NCBI GenBank assembly: GCA_023458315.1
Contig: JAEXAH010000018.1
Location: 31,328-95,327 of the forward strand
DNA: 64,000 bases
Direction: 5' to 3'
From: Pseudomonadota bacterium
GTDB taxonomy: Bacteria; Pseudomonadota; Alphaproteobacteria; Rhodospirillales; Magnetospirillaceae
Shown here: positions 27,141-36,003 of the stretch, in pieces
Layout of the letters: each line of letters opens with the position of its first letter
Numbering within the stretch: the stretch's first letter is position 1
Notes under the pieces: generated by a model
Told to the model about the DNA's origin: nothing
Databases searched by the model: none
Seen by the model: only the letters and a program-made list of their open reading frames with translations
Position numbers and translations under genes: made by a program

Positions 27141-27215
27141 CCCCGCGACCGGCCGCGTCTTGACAAGGGCCGCGCCGGTCACGACAGTGAGGCGCTTTTT
27201 TCCAGGAAGGTTCCC

Positions 27216-28496
27216 ATGACCACGTCCCCCACCGTCGCGATCATCGGCCTTGGCTATGTGGGCCTGCCGCTGGCCGTTGCCATCGCCAAGCACATGCCCG
27301 CCATCGGTTTCGACATCGACCAGGGCCGCGTCGACGAATTGAAGCGCGGGCATGACCGCACCGACGAGGTGGACGAGGACCGGTTGCGCGCCAGCACCCT
27401 GAAATACACCACCAATCCCGCCGACATGGCCGCGGCCGACATGTTCATCGTCACCGTGCCGACCCCGGTCGACCGCTGGAACCAGCCCGACCTGACCCCG
27501 GTGCGCGCCGCCTGCGACACCGTCGGCAAGGTGCTGCGCAAGGGATCGGGCGCCGTGGTGGTGTTCGAGAGCACCGTCTATCCCGGCGTCACCGAGGATA
27601 TCTGCGGTCCGCTGCTGGAAGAGATTTCCGGCCTGAAGCGCGGCGTCGATTTCTTCCTGGGCTACAGCCCGGAACGCATCAATCCCGGCGACCGCGAACA
27701 CACCGTCGACCGCATCACCAAGGTCATCGCCGGTGAAACCCCGGCCATCACCGAACGTCTGGCCCAGGTCTACGGAATCGTCACCACCGGCGGCGTGTTC
27801 CGCGCCGCCTCCATCAAGGTGGCCGAGGCGGCCAAGGTGATCGAGAACGCCCAGCGCGACATCAACATCGCCTTCATCAACGAAATCGCCATGATCTTCC
27901 AGCGGCTGGGCATTTCGGTCTACGACGTGCTGGAAGCCGCCGGAACCAAGTGGAACTTCCTGAACTTCCAGCCCGGTCTGGTGGGCGGCCACTGCATCGG
28001 CGTCGATCCGTTCTATCTGGCGGAATGCGCCAAGGCGCACGGCCACCATCCGGAAATCATCCTGGCCGGACGCCGCATCAACGACGGCATGGGCCCCTAT
28101 GTGGCCGACCGGGTGTGCGACCTGCTGGGGGCGGGCACCCGTGCCCGCGTGCTGGTGCTGGGCCTGACCTTCAAGGAAAACGTGCCCGATTTGCGCAACA
28201 CCAAGGTGGTGGACATCGTCGAGAAGCTGGCGGCGCGCGGCCATCAGGTCGATCTGCACGACCCGCTGGCCCTGCCGGAAGAGGCCAAGCACCATTACGG
28301 CCTGGACCTGCTGTCCAGCCTGGCCGACGCCGAGGGCTATGATTGCGTCATCGGCGCCGTGCCGCATCGCGCCTATGTGGGCTTCGAAGCGTCCAGCTTC
28401 GCCCGTCTGCTCAAGGCCGACGGTCTGGTGGTGGATCTCAAGGGCATGTGGCGCAAGACCGAATTGCCGGTCGGCATGCGCCGCTGGGGGCTGTAA
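27216..28496 (+). CDS. UDP-N-acetylhexosamine 6-dehydrogenase (TviB/WbpA/WbpO-like)
   Basis: 426 residues. The NAD-binding loop is IIGLGYVGLPLA (residues 9-20), SPERINPGD is the conserved central motif, and the catalytic Cys is near residue 259 in GGHCIGVDPFYL. Members oxidise C6 of UDP-GlcNAc or UDP-GalNAc to the uronic acid for O-antigen or capsule. AGGAAGG precedes ATG 27216 by eight bases. It follows the WbpM-type gene by 75 bases and probably belongs to the same transcript; the next gene on the far side is on the other strand. Confidence 0.92.
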   Translation: MTTSPTVAIIGLGYVGLPLAVAIAKHMPAIGFDIDQGRVDELKRGHDRTDEVDEDRLRASTLKYTTNPADMAAADMFIVTVPTPVDRWNQPDLTPVRAACDTVGKVLRKGSGAVVVFESTVYPGVTEDICGPLLEEISGLKRGVDFFLGYSPERINPGDREHTVDRITKVIAGETPAITERLAQVYGIVTTGGVFRAASIKVAEAAKVIENAQRDINIAFINEIAMIFQRLGISVYDVLEAAGTKWNFLNFQPGLVGGHCIGVDPFYLAECAKAHGHHPEIILAGRRINDGMGPYVADRVCDLLGAGTRARVLVLGLTFKENVPDLRNTKVVDIVEKLAARGHQVDLHDPLALPEEAKHHYGLDLLSSLADAEGYDCVIGAVPHRAYVGFEASSFARLLKADGLVVDLKGMWRKTELPVGMRRWGL

Positions 28497-28559
28497 CCCC
28501 GAGGGCGTCTCCGCTTCGCGGTCGGGCCGCAGCCCGAACCCGTCCGGAGGCGCCGTCTG

Positions 28560-29090
28560 CTAGCGCAGGATGATGTCCACCGCTGCCGCCAGGTCGTCCA
28601 CCACGTGGTCGGCCTTGCTGCCGGCGGCCGCCGCCTTGGCACCGTGGCCGGTGCGCACCAGGAAGGTGGTGGCGCCGACCGCGCGGCCCAGTTCCACGTC
28701 CACTTCCTTGTCGCCGATCATGAAGGCTTGCGCCGGATCGAAGCCGTGTTCGGCCACCGCCTGCTCGACCATGCCGGGCAGCGGCTTGCGGCAGGCGCAA
28801 TCGTCGTCGGGGCCGTGCGGGCAGATGTAGATGCCGTCCACCGTCACGCCCTCGGCCGCCAGCAGGGCGCGCAGGCGGTCGTGAATCTGCGTCAGCCGGT
28901 CCAGATCGAAATAGCCGCGCGCCACGCCCGACTGGTTGGTCAGCACCGCCAGACCGAACCCGGCGTCCTGCAACCGCTTCAACGCCGGGCCGATGCCGGG
29001 ATACAGTTCAAGCTGATCGGGATCGGACAGGTAATGCTTTTCGACGTTGATGGTGCCGTCGCGGTCGATCAGGACGAAACGCTTGCTCAT
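28560..29090 (-). CDS. gmhB: D-glycero-D-manno-heptose-1,7-bisphosphate 7-phosphatase
   Basis: 176 residues of the HAD-IIIA family. Asp9 and Asp11 in LIDRDGTIN are catalytic, LTNQSGVARG is the second motif, and Cys90, His92, Cys98 and Cys100 in CPHGPDDDCACRKP bind zinc as in GmhB. The enzyme removes the 7-phosphate in ADP-heptose synthesis for lipopolysaccharide core. ATG 29090 overlaps the rsmB-like stop (ATGA), so it is co-translated with an rRNA methyltransferase. No other heptose-synthesis gene is next to it, though a heptosyltransferase-like GT9 gene lies at 42827. Confidence 0.92.
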   Translation of the reverse strand: MSKRFVLIDRDGTINVEKHYLSDPDQLELYPGIGPALKRLQDAGFGLAVLTNQSGVARGYFDLDRLTQIHDRLRALLAAEGVTVDGIYICPHGPDDDCACRKPLPGMVEQAVAEHGFDPAQAFMIGDKEVDVELGRAVGATTFLVRTGHGAKAAAAGSKADHVVDDLAAAVDIILR

Positions 29091-30391
29091 GCCTTCACCA
29101 ATCGTGCAGCGAAAAAGGCGTCCATGCCGCCCTGATCCGCCAGATGGCAGGGCAGGGTGCGCAGGTCGCCGTCGGGACTGATCAGTTCGGCCAGCCCGCC
29201 CACTTCATCCGCCGCGATGGGCGCGCGGCGCAGGGTGGCATCGGCGGCCAGCAGACGCTCGATCTGCGCGGCGCCCTCTTGCGGTTCCAGCGAGCAGACG
29301 CAATAGACCAGGATGCCGCCGGGCTTCAGCATGTCCAGCGAGGCGCGCAGCAGCGCCGCCTGCTGGTCGGCCAGGGCGGCGACGTCGCCCGGCCCCTTGA
29401 GGCGCAGGCCGTCGGGATGGCGGCGCAAGGTGCCGGTGGCGGTGCACGGCGCGTCCAGCAGCACGGCGTCGAACAGTTCCGCCGGGCGCCAGGCGGCGGC
29501 GTCGGCCTCGACGATCTCGGACGTCAGCTTCAGCCGCTCCAGATTCTGCTGGAAGCGCACCAGCCGCTTGGCCGAACGATCGACGGCGGTGACAATGGCT
29601 CCGGCCACCGCCAATTGCAGCGCCTTGCCGCCCGGCGCGGCACACAGATCGGCCACCCGCTTGCCCCGCACGTCGCCCAGCAGGCGGGCGGGCAGGGCGG
29701 CGCCCATGTCCTGCACCCACCAATTGCCACCGGCGAAGCCGGGCAGGACGGTGATGTCGCCACCCGCCGGGCGGCGCAGGCTGCCGGTGGGCAGCAGCAC
29801 CGCCTCCAGCCGCTCGGCCCATTGGGCGGCGTCGCCCGCGACGGTGATGTCCACCACCGGCGCCTCGGCCAGATGGGCGGTGGCGATGGCCCGCGCCGTG
29901 TCCTCGCCATAGGCGGCGACCCAGCCCTGCCACATCCAGTCGGGGGTGTTCAGGCGCCCGGCATCCTGGGCGGCCACCCAATCGCGGCCTTCGCGGTCCA
30001 GGCGGCGCAGCACCGCATTGATCAGCCCGGCGAACCCGGCCAGCGGCGTGCCCTTGACCAGATCCACCGAGGTGGCGATGGCGGCATGGGGCGGCGTGTT
30101 CAGGAACAGCAATTGCGCGGCGCCCAGCCGCAGCACGTCGCGGGCGCGCCGCGCCTTGTTGGGCAGGCCCTTGTCCAGACAGCGGCCGATGACGTCGTCC
30201 AACTGGCCCAGGCGGCGCAGCACGGTGGCGACCAGCAGCCGGGCGAAGGCGCGGTCGCGGTCCTCCAGCCGGGACAGGGTGGGCGAGGTATCCAGCGCCT
30301 CGTCCAGCAGACGTTTGTCCACCAGGACGGCGGCGAGGAGGTCGAGGGCGGTGGTGCGCGGATCGGGGCGCGGGGTGCGGGAGCGGCTCAT
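29087..30391 (-). CDS. rsmB: RsmB-type 16S rRNA m5C methyltransferase
   Basis: 434 residues. An N-terminal NusB-like helical domain (about 1-130) precedes an SAM-dependent methyltransferase with DLCAAPGGKALQLA for cofactor binding. The two family cysteines are in DAPCTATGT (about 315) and VYCVCSLEP (about 366). RsmB methylates C967 of 16S rRNA in E. coli; the exact target here is inferred. It follows htpX by 35 bases on the same strand, a common pairing in alphaproteobacteria, and overlaps gmhB downstream. Confidence 0.92.
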   Translation of the reverse strand: MSRSRTPRPDPRTTALDLLAAVLVDKRLLDEALDTSPTLSRLEDRDRAFARLLVATVLRRLGQLDDVIGRCLDKGLPNKARRARDVLRLGAAQLLFLNTPPHAAIATSVDLVKGTPLAGFAGLINAVLRRLDREGRDWVAAQDAGRLNTPDWMWQGWVAAYGEDTARAIATAHLAEAPVVDITVAGDAAQWAERLEAVLLPTGSLRRPAGGDITVLPGFAGGNWWVQDMGAALPARLLGDVRGKRVADLCAAPGGKALQLAVAGAIVTAVDRSAKRLVRFQQNLERLKLTSEIVEADAAAWRPAELFDAVLLDAPCTATGTLRRHPDGLRLKGPGDVAALADQQAALLRASLDMLKPGGILVYCVCSLEPQEGAAQIERLLAADATLRRAPIAADEVGGLAELISPDGDLRTLPCHLADQGGMDAFFAARLVKA

Positions 30392-30426
30392 CCGCTCCGT
30401 TTACTCCATCGCGCGCCGATTATCCA

Positions 30427-31386
30427 TCAACTCCACGGCCCCTTGCGCGGGGCGCCGCCCCACGGGCCGGAAGAGGCCGGGGGTTGCGGCGGCTGCACCG
30501 CCCGCACGCCCCAGGTCATGCCCATTTCCGCCGCCATGGAGCGCAGGGCGGCGACCCGGTTGTTCATGGCCGGATGGGTGCTGAACAGATTGTCCATGGA
30601 CCCGCCATGCAGCGGATTGACGATGAACAGGTGGGCGGTGGCGGCGTTGCGCTCGGCCGCCGGATTGGGGATGGCGTGCGCCGCCTGCTCCAGCCGCTCC
30701 AACGCGCTGGCCAGCCACAGCGGGTTGCCGCAGATGCGCGCCCCCTCGGCGTCGGCGGCGTATTCGCGGGTGCGCGAGATGGCCATCTGCACCAGACCGG
30801 CGGCCATGGGCGCCAGCACCATCATCAGCAGGCCGCCGACCATGCCCAGGCCGCCATTGCCCTCGCCCTCCTGGTCGCGGTTGCCGCCGAACAGCGAGGA
30901 AAAGGCGAACATGTTGGCCAGCATGCCGATGGCACCCGCGATCGAGGCGGTGATGGTCATGATCAGGGTGTCGCGGTTCTTCACATGCGCCAGTTCGTGC
31001 GCCATCACGCCCTCGATCTCCTCGGGGCTGAGGCGGTCGAGCAGGCCGGTGGTGGCGGCCACCGAGGCGTGCTCGGGGTCACGGCCGGTGGCGAAGGCGT
31101 TGGGCTGGTCGGAATTGATGATGAAGACCTTGGGCATGGGCATGCCCGCGCGGACGACCAGACGCTCGACGATGGCGACCAGGCCCGGCGCCGAGTGACG
31201 GTCCACCTGCACGGCGCCGTACATGCCCAGCACCATCTTGTCCGAATTCCAATAGGCGAAGGCGTTCATGCCCAGCGCCATCAGAAAGGCGATCATCATG
31301 CCGCCCTTGCCGGCGATCATGCCGCCGATGGCCATGAACAGGGCGGTGAGGGCGGCGAGAAGAATGGCGGTCTTGGCGGTGCTCAT
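30427..31386 (-). CDS. htpX: Membrane zinc metalloprotease HtpX
   Basis: 319 residues, slightly longer than usual because of a Pro/Gly-rich tail. Two N-terminal membrane spans precede the zinc site HELAH (about 127-131) with the third ligand in REYAADAEG (about 205). Two more hydrophobic stretches lie between these sites. HtpX degrades misfolded inner-membrane proteins. It is the promoter-proximal gene of an htpX-rsmB-gmhB group. I see no clear heat-shock promoter in the 69 bases upstream. Confidence 0.95.
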   Translation of the reverse strand: MSTAKTAILLAALTALFMAIGGMIAGKGGMMIAFLMALGMNAFAYWNSDKMVLGMYGAVQVDRHSAPGLVAIVERLVVRAGMPMPKVFIINSDQPNAFATGRDPEHASVAATTGLLDRLSPEEIEGVMAHELAHVKNRDTLIMTITASIAGAIGMLANMFAFSSLFGGNRDQEGEGNGGLGMVGGLLMMVLAPMAAGLVQMAISRTREYAADAEGARICGNPLWLASALERLEQAAHAIPNPAAERNAATAHLFIVNPLHGGSMDNLFSTHPAMNNRVAALRSMAAEMGMTWGVRAVQPPQPPASSGPWGGAPRKGPWS

Positions 31387-31455
31387 GATCCGATACCGTT
31401 CAGCGGAAAAAAGGACACAGCAATTGAATAGGTGCGCCCCGACGGTTCCGCAAGG

Positions 31456-32493
31456 TCACAGCCCGGCGATGCGCTCGAACTCGGCCGCCGCCTGATCCCA
31501 GCGCCAGGACCGTTGCAGGCCCAGGCAGTCGCGGTGCATGCGCAGCCACAGATCGTCGTCGGACAGCACGGACACCGCCTTGTCGGCAAAGGCGTCCGCC
31601 CCCTTGACCGCCCAGCCGGTACGGCCCTCGACCACCCGTTCCTTCATGCAGGCGATGTCTTCCAGCACGCAGGGCAGGCCCATAGCCTGGGCCTCGGCCA
31701 CCGCCGAGCAGAAGGTTTCGCCGATGTCGCCGCGATACAGCAGGGCGCGGGCCGTTGCCAGTTCATCCACCAACTGCGCCTTGGGCACCGGGCCGCGCAG
31801 GATCACCCCCTTGCCGGACAGGGCGGCGGCGCGCTCCAGCACCGGCCCCATCTTGCCCGCCTTGGCCTGACCGGCGGCGCCATAGGTGGCGATACCGGCG
31901 AAGACATGCAGTTCGGCCTTGGGCACCTTGGGGTGGATGCGGCTTTCCCAAACATCCAGCAGCCAATCCAGCGACCGCATGGGGTTCGAGGTGAACACCA
32001 CCTTGGGCGGCGGCGCCGCGGCCCGCTCGGCGGCGTGGCAGAACAGATCGGTCAGGCCGTACAGCACCGTCTCGCGCCCCCCGGCGAAGGCCCAGGCCGG
32101 ATAGGTTCCGGCATGGCTGGCGCCCGAGAACACGATGGTCGGGCGACGCCACGCCAGCTTCCACTGATAGCGCCACTTGAGCAGATAGCCCGCCGGATTG
32201 TGAATCCAGAAGATCATGCGCCTGGCGTTACGGCAGTGCTTCAACAGCTTGTCGCCGCGATTGGCGATGTACAGATCGGCACTGTCGGGCACACCCCGGG
32301 ACAACGGCCGCCAGGTGACGCCACGGTGCACCACCTCGGCTTCGCACTTGTTGCAGACCAGCACGTCATGGCCGCGCGCCGCCAGGGCGTTGGCCATCTC
32401 GATGAAGCTGGTTTCGGCGCCGCCCAGCGGGCGTTCCTCGAGCGTGCGGCCGTCGAAGGTGATGCCGTCGTCGGTCATGACGATGCGGGCCAT
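31456..32493 (-). CDS. GT4-like glycosyltransferase (LPS/glycan)
   Basis: 345 residues. RPLGGAETSFIEMANALAARG is the acceptor-side start typical of GT4 enzymes (given here to 20 residues), and GETFCSAVAEAQAMGLP is the EX7E donor-binding motif near residue 267. It is probably the last gene of a minus-strand run of five envelope-sugar genes (35931 to 31456), though a 105-base gap separates it from the WaaE-like gene. That gap holds short inverted repeats around 32548-32596. Sugar and acceptor are unknown. Confidence 0.85.
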   Translation of the reverse strand: MARIVMTDDGITFDGRTLEERPLGGAETSFIEMANALAARGHDVLVCNKCEAEVVHRGVTWRPLSRGVPDSADLYIANRGDKLLKHCRNARRMIFWIHNPAGYLLKWRYQWKLAWRRPTIVFSGASHAGTYPAWAFAGGRETVLYGLTDLFCHAAERAAAPPPKVVFTSNPMRSLDWLLDVWESRIHPKVPKAELHVFAGIATYGAAGQAKAGKMGPVLERAAALSGKGVILRGPVPKAQLVDELATARALLYRGDIGETFCSAVAEAQAMGLPCVLEDIACMKERVVEGRTGWAVKGADAFADKAVSVLSDDDLWLRMHRDCLGLQRSWRWDQAAAEFERIAGL

Positions 32494-32598
32494 GAAGCTT
32501 CTCCTTGATGATCGGGCGTCATCAGCCCGAATGAGAAGAAAACAGGAGAGGTTTGGAGGCTCGCCTCCAAGCGGGGTCGGGGCGGCAGCCCCGCACTC

Positions 32599-33354
32599 CT
32601 ATTCCTTCTCGTATTTCGCCTTGAAATGCGACAGCAGCGGATACAACCCGGCGCAGACGGCGATGATGAAGCCGTGACCGCCTTCGCGCCAGCCGCCGCG
32701 CCGCACATAGCATTTGAAGAAACGCGAGAACAGGCGACGCACGTTGGCCGCCGTCGATCCCCAGGTCTGGCCCTTGTCGCGCAAATCGCGCGCCTTGGCG
32801 GTGGAATAGGAATCCAGCCGCCGGATCATGTCCGAGATGTTGCGGTCCACGTAATGGTTCAGCCGGTTCTTCAGCATGGGCCCCTTGCGGCCGGTCCAGG
32901 TCAGGCTGGGATGGACGCGGTCGCGGCCCCACACCTTGGCGCCCTTCCGGAACAGGCCGGGATAGGCGGCCTTGCCATAGCTGGCGCCCCAGCCGTGGCG
33001 CACCAGCCGGTCGCCGATGTAATTGTCCACCAGGATTTCGTGCCAGTCGTATTGTGTGACCTGAATCACATCGCGGATTTCGGCGGCCAAAGCGGGCGGC
33101 ACATGTTCGTCGGCGTCCACCTCCAGCACCCAATCGCCGGAACAGCCCTGGATGCCGGTGTTGCGGCGGTCGCCCTCGATCTCCCAACTGCCTTCGATCA
33201 CCCGGGCGCCGAAGCGTGCCGCTATGATTGGGGTCATATCGGTGCATTTGTCGCACACCACCACGATCTCGTCGGCGAAGGCCAGCTTCTCCAGGCAGGC
33301 GGCCAGACGGGCTTCCTCGTTATGGGCGACCACCAGGGCGGACAGCTTCATCAT
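32599..33354 (-). CDS. GT2 glycosyltransferase, WaaE/KdtX-like
   Basis: 251 residues of the family-2 GT-A fold. LSALVVAHNEEARLA is the N-terminal nucleotide strand, and VLEVDADEHVPP contains the metal-binding DxD. The middle (GDRLVRHGWG, RKGAKVWGRDRVHPSL) and the C-terminal region resemble WaaE-type LPS-core glucosyltransferases. ATG 33354 overlaps the stop of the upstream GT4 gene (ATGA). The last 40 residues are hydrophobic and basic, consistent with membrane association. Confidence 0.85.
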   Translation of the reverse strand: MMKLSALVVAHNEEARLAACLEKLAFADEIVVVCDKCTDMTPIIAARFGARVIEGSWEIEGDRRNTGIQGCSGDWVLEVDADEHVPPALAAEIRDVIQVTQYDWHEILVDNYIGDRLVRHGWGASYGKAAYPGLFRKGAKVWGRDRVHPSLTWTGRKGPMLKNRLNHYVDRNISDMIRRLDSYSTAKARDLRDKGQTWGSTAANVRRLFSRFFKCYVRRGGWREGGHGFIIAVCAGLYPLLSHFKAKYEKE

Positions 33355-34469
33355 TTCACCCGCAGGAACGGCCGCGCCTTGGCGCGGCGGATGGCGGTTT
33401 CATAGGTCGCCAGCGTCTCGGCCATGCGATGGTCGAAGCGCATGCGGGTTTCGGCCAAGGCACGGGCACCGGCGGCAACGCGGGCGGTGGCGGCGGGATC
33501 GGCCAGCACGCGGGCGATGGCATCGGCCAAAGCCTCGGGCTGGGCGGGCGGCACCAGCCAGCCGGTTTCGCCATCCCGCACGATCTCGGGCACGCCGCCG
33601 ACGGCGCTGGCCACCACCGGACGGCCGGTGGCGAAGGCCTGGACGGCGACGCGCGGCTGCGCCTCGGTCAGACTGGGGATGACCACCAGATCGGCGGTCT
33701 GCATCAGTTCCGACACATCCTCACGGTAGCCCAGGAAATGCACCGCCAGCCCCTGGGCCTGGCGCTTCAGCCCCGCCTCGTATTCCGCGCTTTCGGCGGT
33801 GGCCGACCCGGCCAGCACCAGGGTCAGCTCCAGCCCGCGCGCCTTCAGCAGATGCAGGGCGTCCAGCAGGAAGTTCTGACCCTTGTCCGGGCGCAACATG
33901 CCGACGCAGAAGATGGCGGTGGCGCCGTCGGGGATGCCGATCTCGGCCCGCAGGCGGGCGCGGGTCGCCACCGGGTCGGGCAGGTCGAAGAAGCGTTCAT
34001 CGGCCCAGCCGCCGATGGAGCACGAGCGCGCCGGGTCGATGATGCCGTCGCGCACCAGATCCTGGCGGGTGCATTCGGCGACGGTGATCACATGGTCGGC
34101 CATGCGCCATTGCCAGCGCCGGGTCGCCGACGGCTTGAGGTATTGGTTCACATGGCGCGAGCGCACCTGGGCGCACAGATCCAGGCAGAACAGCCCGGCC
34201 TTGGCGTCGCGGGTGACGTGGGCGTCCATGATCTCGACGCCATTCCGACGGATGAAGCGGCGCAAGGCGGGCACGGCGCGCAGCGGCGGGTCGAAGCACA
34301 GCGGCACCACCGGCAGGCCCAGCGCCTTGGCGCGCTGGAACGGCTCGCCGTCCTCGGGCGCCGCCAGCCAGACCTGATGGCCGTGGGCCAGCAGCCATTT
34401 CACCTGTTCGATGGTGCGATGTTCCATGCCGCCCCAATTGCGGCCGGGAATGGTGTGCAGAATGCGCAT
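33351..34469 (-). CDS. GT4 glycosyltransferase
   Basis: 372 residues from ATG 34469, four bases after the deacetylase stop. GRNWGGMEHRTIEQVKWL near the N-terminus and SLTEAQPRVAVQAFATGRPVV (EX7E-like donor site, about 280) place it in family GT4. CVGMLRPDKGQNFLLDAL is the usual middle motif. Typical of enzymes that extend LPS core or lipid-linked glycan on the cytoplasmic face. In the donor motif the first acidic residue is in TEAQPRVAVQA, so the motif is somewhat divergent. Confidence 0.87.
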   Translation of the reverse strand: MRILHTIPGRNWGGMEHRTIEQVKWLLAHGHQVWLAAPEDGEPFQRAKALGLPVVPLCFDPPLRAVPALRRFIRRNGVEIMDAHVTRDAKAGLFCLDLCAQVRSRHVNQYLKPSATRRWQWRMADHVITVAECTRQDLVRDGIIDPARSCSIGGWADERFFDLPDPVATRARLRAEIGIPDGATAIFCVGMLRPDKGQNFLLDALHLLKARGLELTLVLAGSATAESAEYEAGLKRQAQGLAVHFLGYREDVSELMQTADLVVIPSLTEAQPRVAVQAFATGRPVVASAVGGVPEIVRDGETGWLVPPAQPEALADAIARVLADPAATARVAAGARALAETRMRFDHRMAETLATYETAIRRAKARPFLRVK

Positions 34470-34473
34470 GGGA

Positions 34474-35211
34474 TCAGACCAGGGCGAAGCGCGTCCACCA
34501 GGACTGCGCCGCCAAAGGGGTGATGGGGGCGAAGCCGTATCCGGCACCGCTCAGCCCTTCCAGCAACAGCCGGGTCAGGGTGATGGTGACGTCGGCCTTG
34601 AACTGGGCGCCGGGACGTTCGTTGATGGGCTGGTCGTGCATCAGCAGGATGGACCCGGCCAGATCGGGGCGGGCCAGCAGGCGCTGCACCTCTTTGCGGC
34701 ATTCCGGCTCCACGTCCTCGGGGCGCTGGCAGCGCGGCGAGATCAGATGGTCCTCGGTCGAGGCGCCCCAATGGGCGAACTGGCAACCCGGCCGCCAGCC
34801 CTTCAGCGTCCGGTGCACCGACGGCTTGCGGTAGCCGCCATTCTGCGGCAGCCGCACCAGATAGGGATGCGGGGTGGGACGCAAGCGCGCCAGCAGCGCC
34901 TCGCACCGTTCCATGTCGGCCAACAGGCGGTCATTGCCCGCCTTGTCCAGCCGGATATGCTCCCAGCCATGGGCGTAGACCCAATGGCCGCGCCGCACGA
35001 TCTCTTCCACCAACGCGAAATGCGGCTCGGCCCGGCAGCCGGACAGAAAGAAGGTGGCCCTGGCGCCGTATCGGTCCAGCAAGTCCAGCACCTGGGGCGT
35101 CGCCTCGGGCGTCGGGGCGTCGTCGATGGTCAGCGCCACCGCGCGGCCCGCGCCGTCCGGCAGGCGGCGCAGCACCGGAATCCAGTCTCCCAGCGACCAG
35201 GAAATGCCCAA
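34474..35211 (-). CDS. Polysaccharide deacetylase (NodB homology)
   Basis: 245 residues, no signal peptide, so probably cytoplasmic. The NodB fold shows TIDDAPTP with Asp30 and Asp31, and the metal pair His81 and His85 in HGWEH. FLSGC and a C-terminal ILLMHDQPIN complete the family pattern. A deacetylase among glycosyltransferases suggests removal of N-acetyl from a lipid-linked or core sugar. It lies 12 bases after the GT2 gene and 4 before the GT4 gene. Confidence 0.87.
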   Translation of the reverse strand: MGISWSLGDWIPVLRRLPDGAGRAVALTIDDAPTPEATPQVLDLLDRYGARATFFLSGCRAEPHFALVEEIVRRGHWVYAHGWEHIRLDKAGNDRLLADMERCEALLARLRPTPHPYLVRLPQNGGYRKPSVHRTLKGWRPGCQFAHWGASTEDHLISPRCQRPEDVEPECRKEVQRLLARPDLAGSILLMHDQPINERPGAQFKADVTITLTRLLLEGLSGAGYGFAPITPLAAQSWWTRFALV

Positions 35212-35223
35212 GCGCGCCCCCGA

Positions 35224-35931
35224 TCAGGAAAACAGATTGTAGCGGACGATGCAGTACAGGGCGCGCACCCCGTCCTTCCAGCCGATCTTCTTGCCTTCCT
35301 CGTAAGTGCGGCCGTTGTAGCTGATGCCCACCTCGAAGATGCGCGGGCGCATCTTGGCGACCTTGGCGGTGATCTCGGGCTCGAAGCCGAAGCGGTTTTC
35401 CTCGATCGTCACCGACTGGATGATCTCGCGCCGGAAGACCTTGTAGCAGGTTTCCATGTCGGTCAGGTTGATGTTGGTGAACATGTTGGAGGCCAAGGTC
35501 AGCACCTTGTTGCCGACCGAGTGCCAGAAATACAGCACGCGGGCCTCGTCACCGCCCTTGAAGCGCGAACCGAACACCACGTCGGCGCGGCCGTCCAGGA
35601 TGGGGCGCAGCAGCTTGGGGTATTCGTTGGGGTCGTATTCCTGGTCGGCGTCCTGCACCAGCACGATGTCGCCCGACGCCTTTTGAAAGCCGGTGCGCAG
35701 GGCGGCACCCTTGCCCTGGTTCATGGCATGGAACACCGCGACGATCTGCGGGTGCTTTTCCGCCAGCGCCTTCATCACCTCGGCCGAGCGATCGCGCGAG
35801 CCGTCGTCGACGATGACCACCTCGATGTCGAGGCCGCAGCGTTCGGCGGCCAGAACACGATCCACCACGCTTTCGAGGGTGCGTTCCTCGTTATAGCAGG
35901 GGATGACAACCGAGAGCTTGTTCATGTCCAT
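35224..35931 (-). CDS. GT2 glycosyltransferase, dolichol-phosphate-mannose-synthase-like
   Basis: 235 residues from ATG 35931; ATG 35925 and a TTG at 35952 are alternatives. LSVVIPCYNEERTLES and VIVDDGSRDRS are the nucleotide-binding strands and VLVQDADQEYDPNEYP the metal site. No C-terminal membrane spans, which fits the short DPM1/WcaA-like type that moves a sugar onto polyprenyl phosphate or a lipid acceptor. First gene of the five-gene operon. The 72 bases between it and the DUF2478 gene end should hold the promoter. Confidence 0.88.
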   Translation of the reverse strand: MDMNKLSVVIPCYNEERTLESVVDRVLAAERCGLDIEVVIVDDGSRDRSAEVMKALAEKHPQIVAVFHAMNQGKGAALRTGFQKASGDIVLVQDADQEYDPNEYPKLLRPILDGRADVVFGSRFKGGDEARVLYFWHSVGNKVLTLASNMFTNINLTDMETCYKVFRREIIQSVTIEENRFGFEPEITAKVAKMRPRIFEVGISYNGRTYEEGKKIGWKDGVRALYCIVRYNLFS

Positions 35932-36003
35932 GGAATTCCGCCGCTCATCCAAATTTCTTGGCCTGAGTGTTCATAGTTTCTGGCGACCTGACTGACCAGC
36001 ACT

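Noticed and set aside
25137..28367. Very long open frame on the minus strand (over 1000 codons)
   Set aside because: It is antisense to the WbpM-type and dehydrogenase genes. It is His/Gln/Gly-rich without motifs, a known effect of high GC and codon bias.
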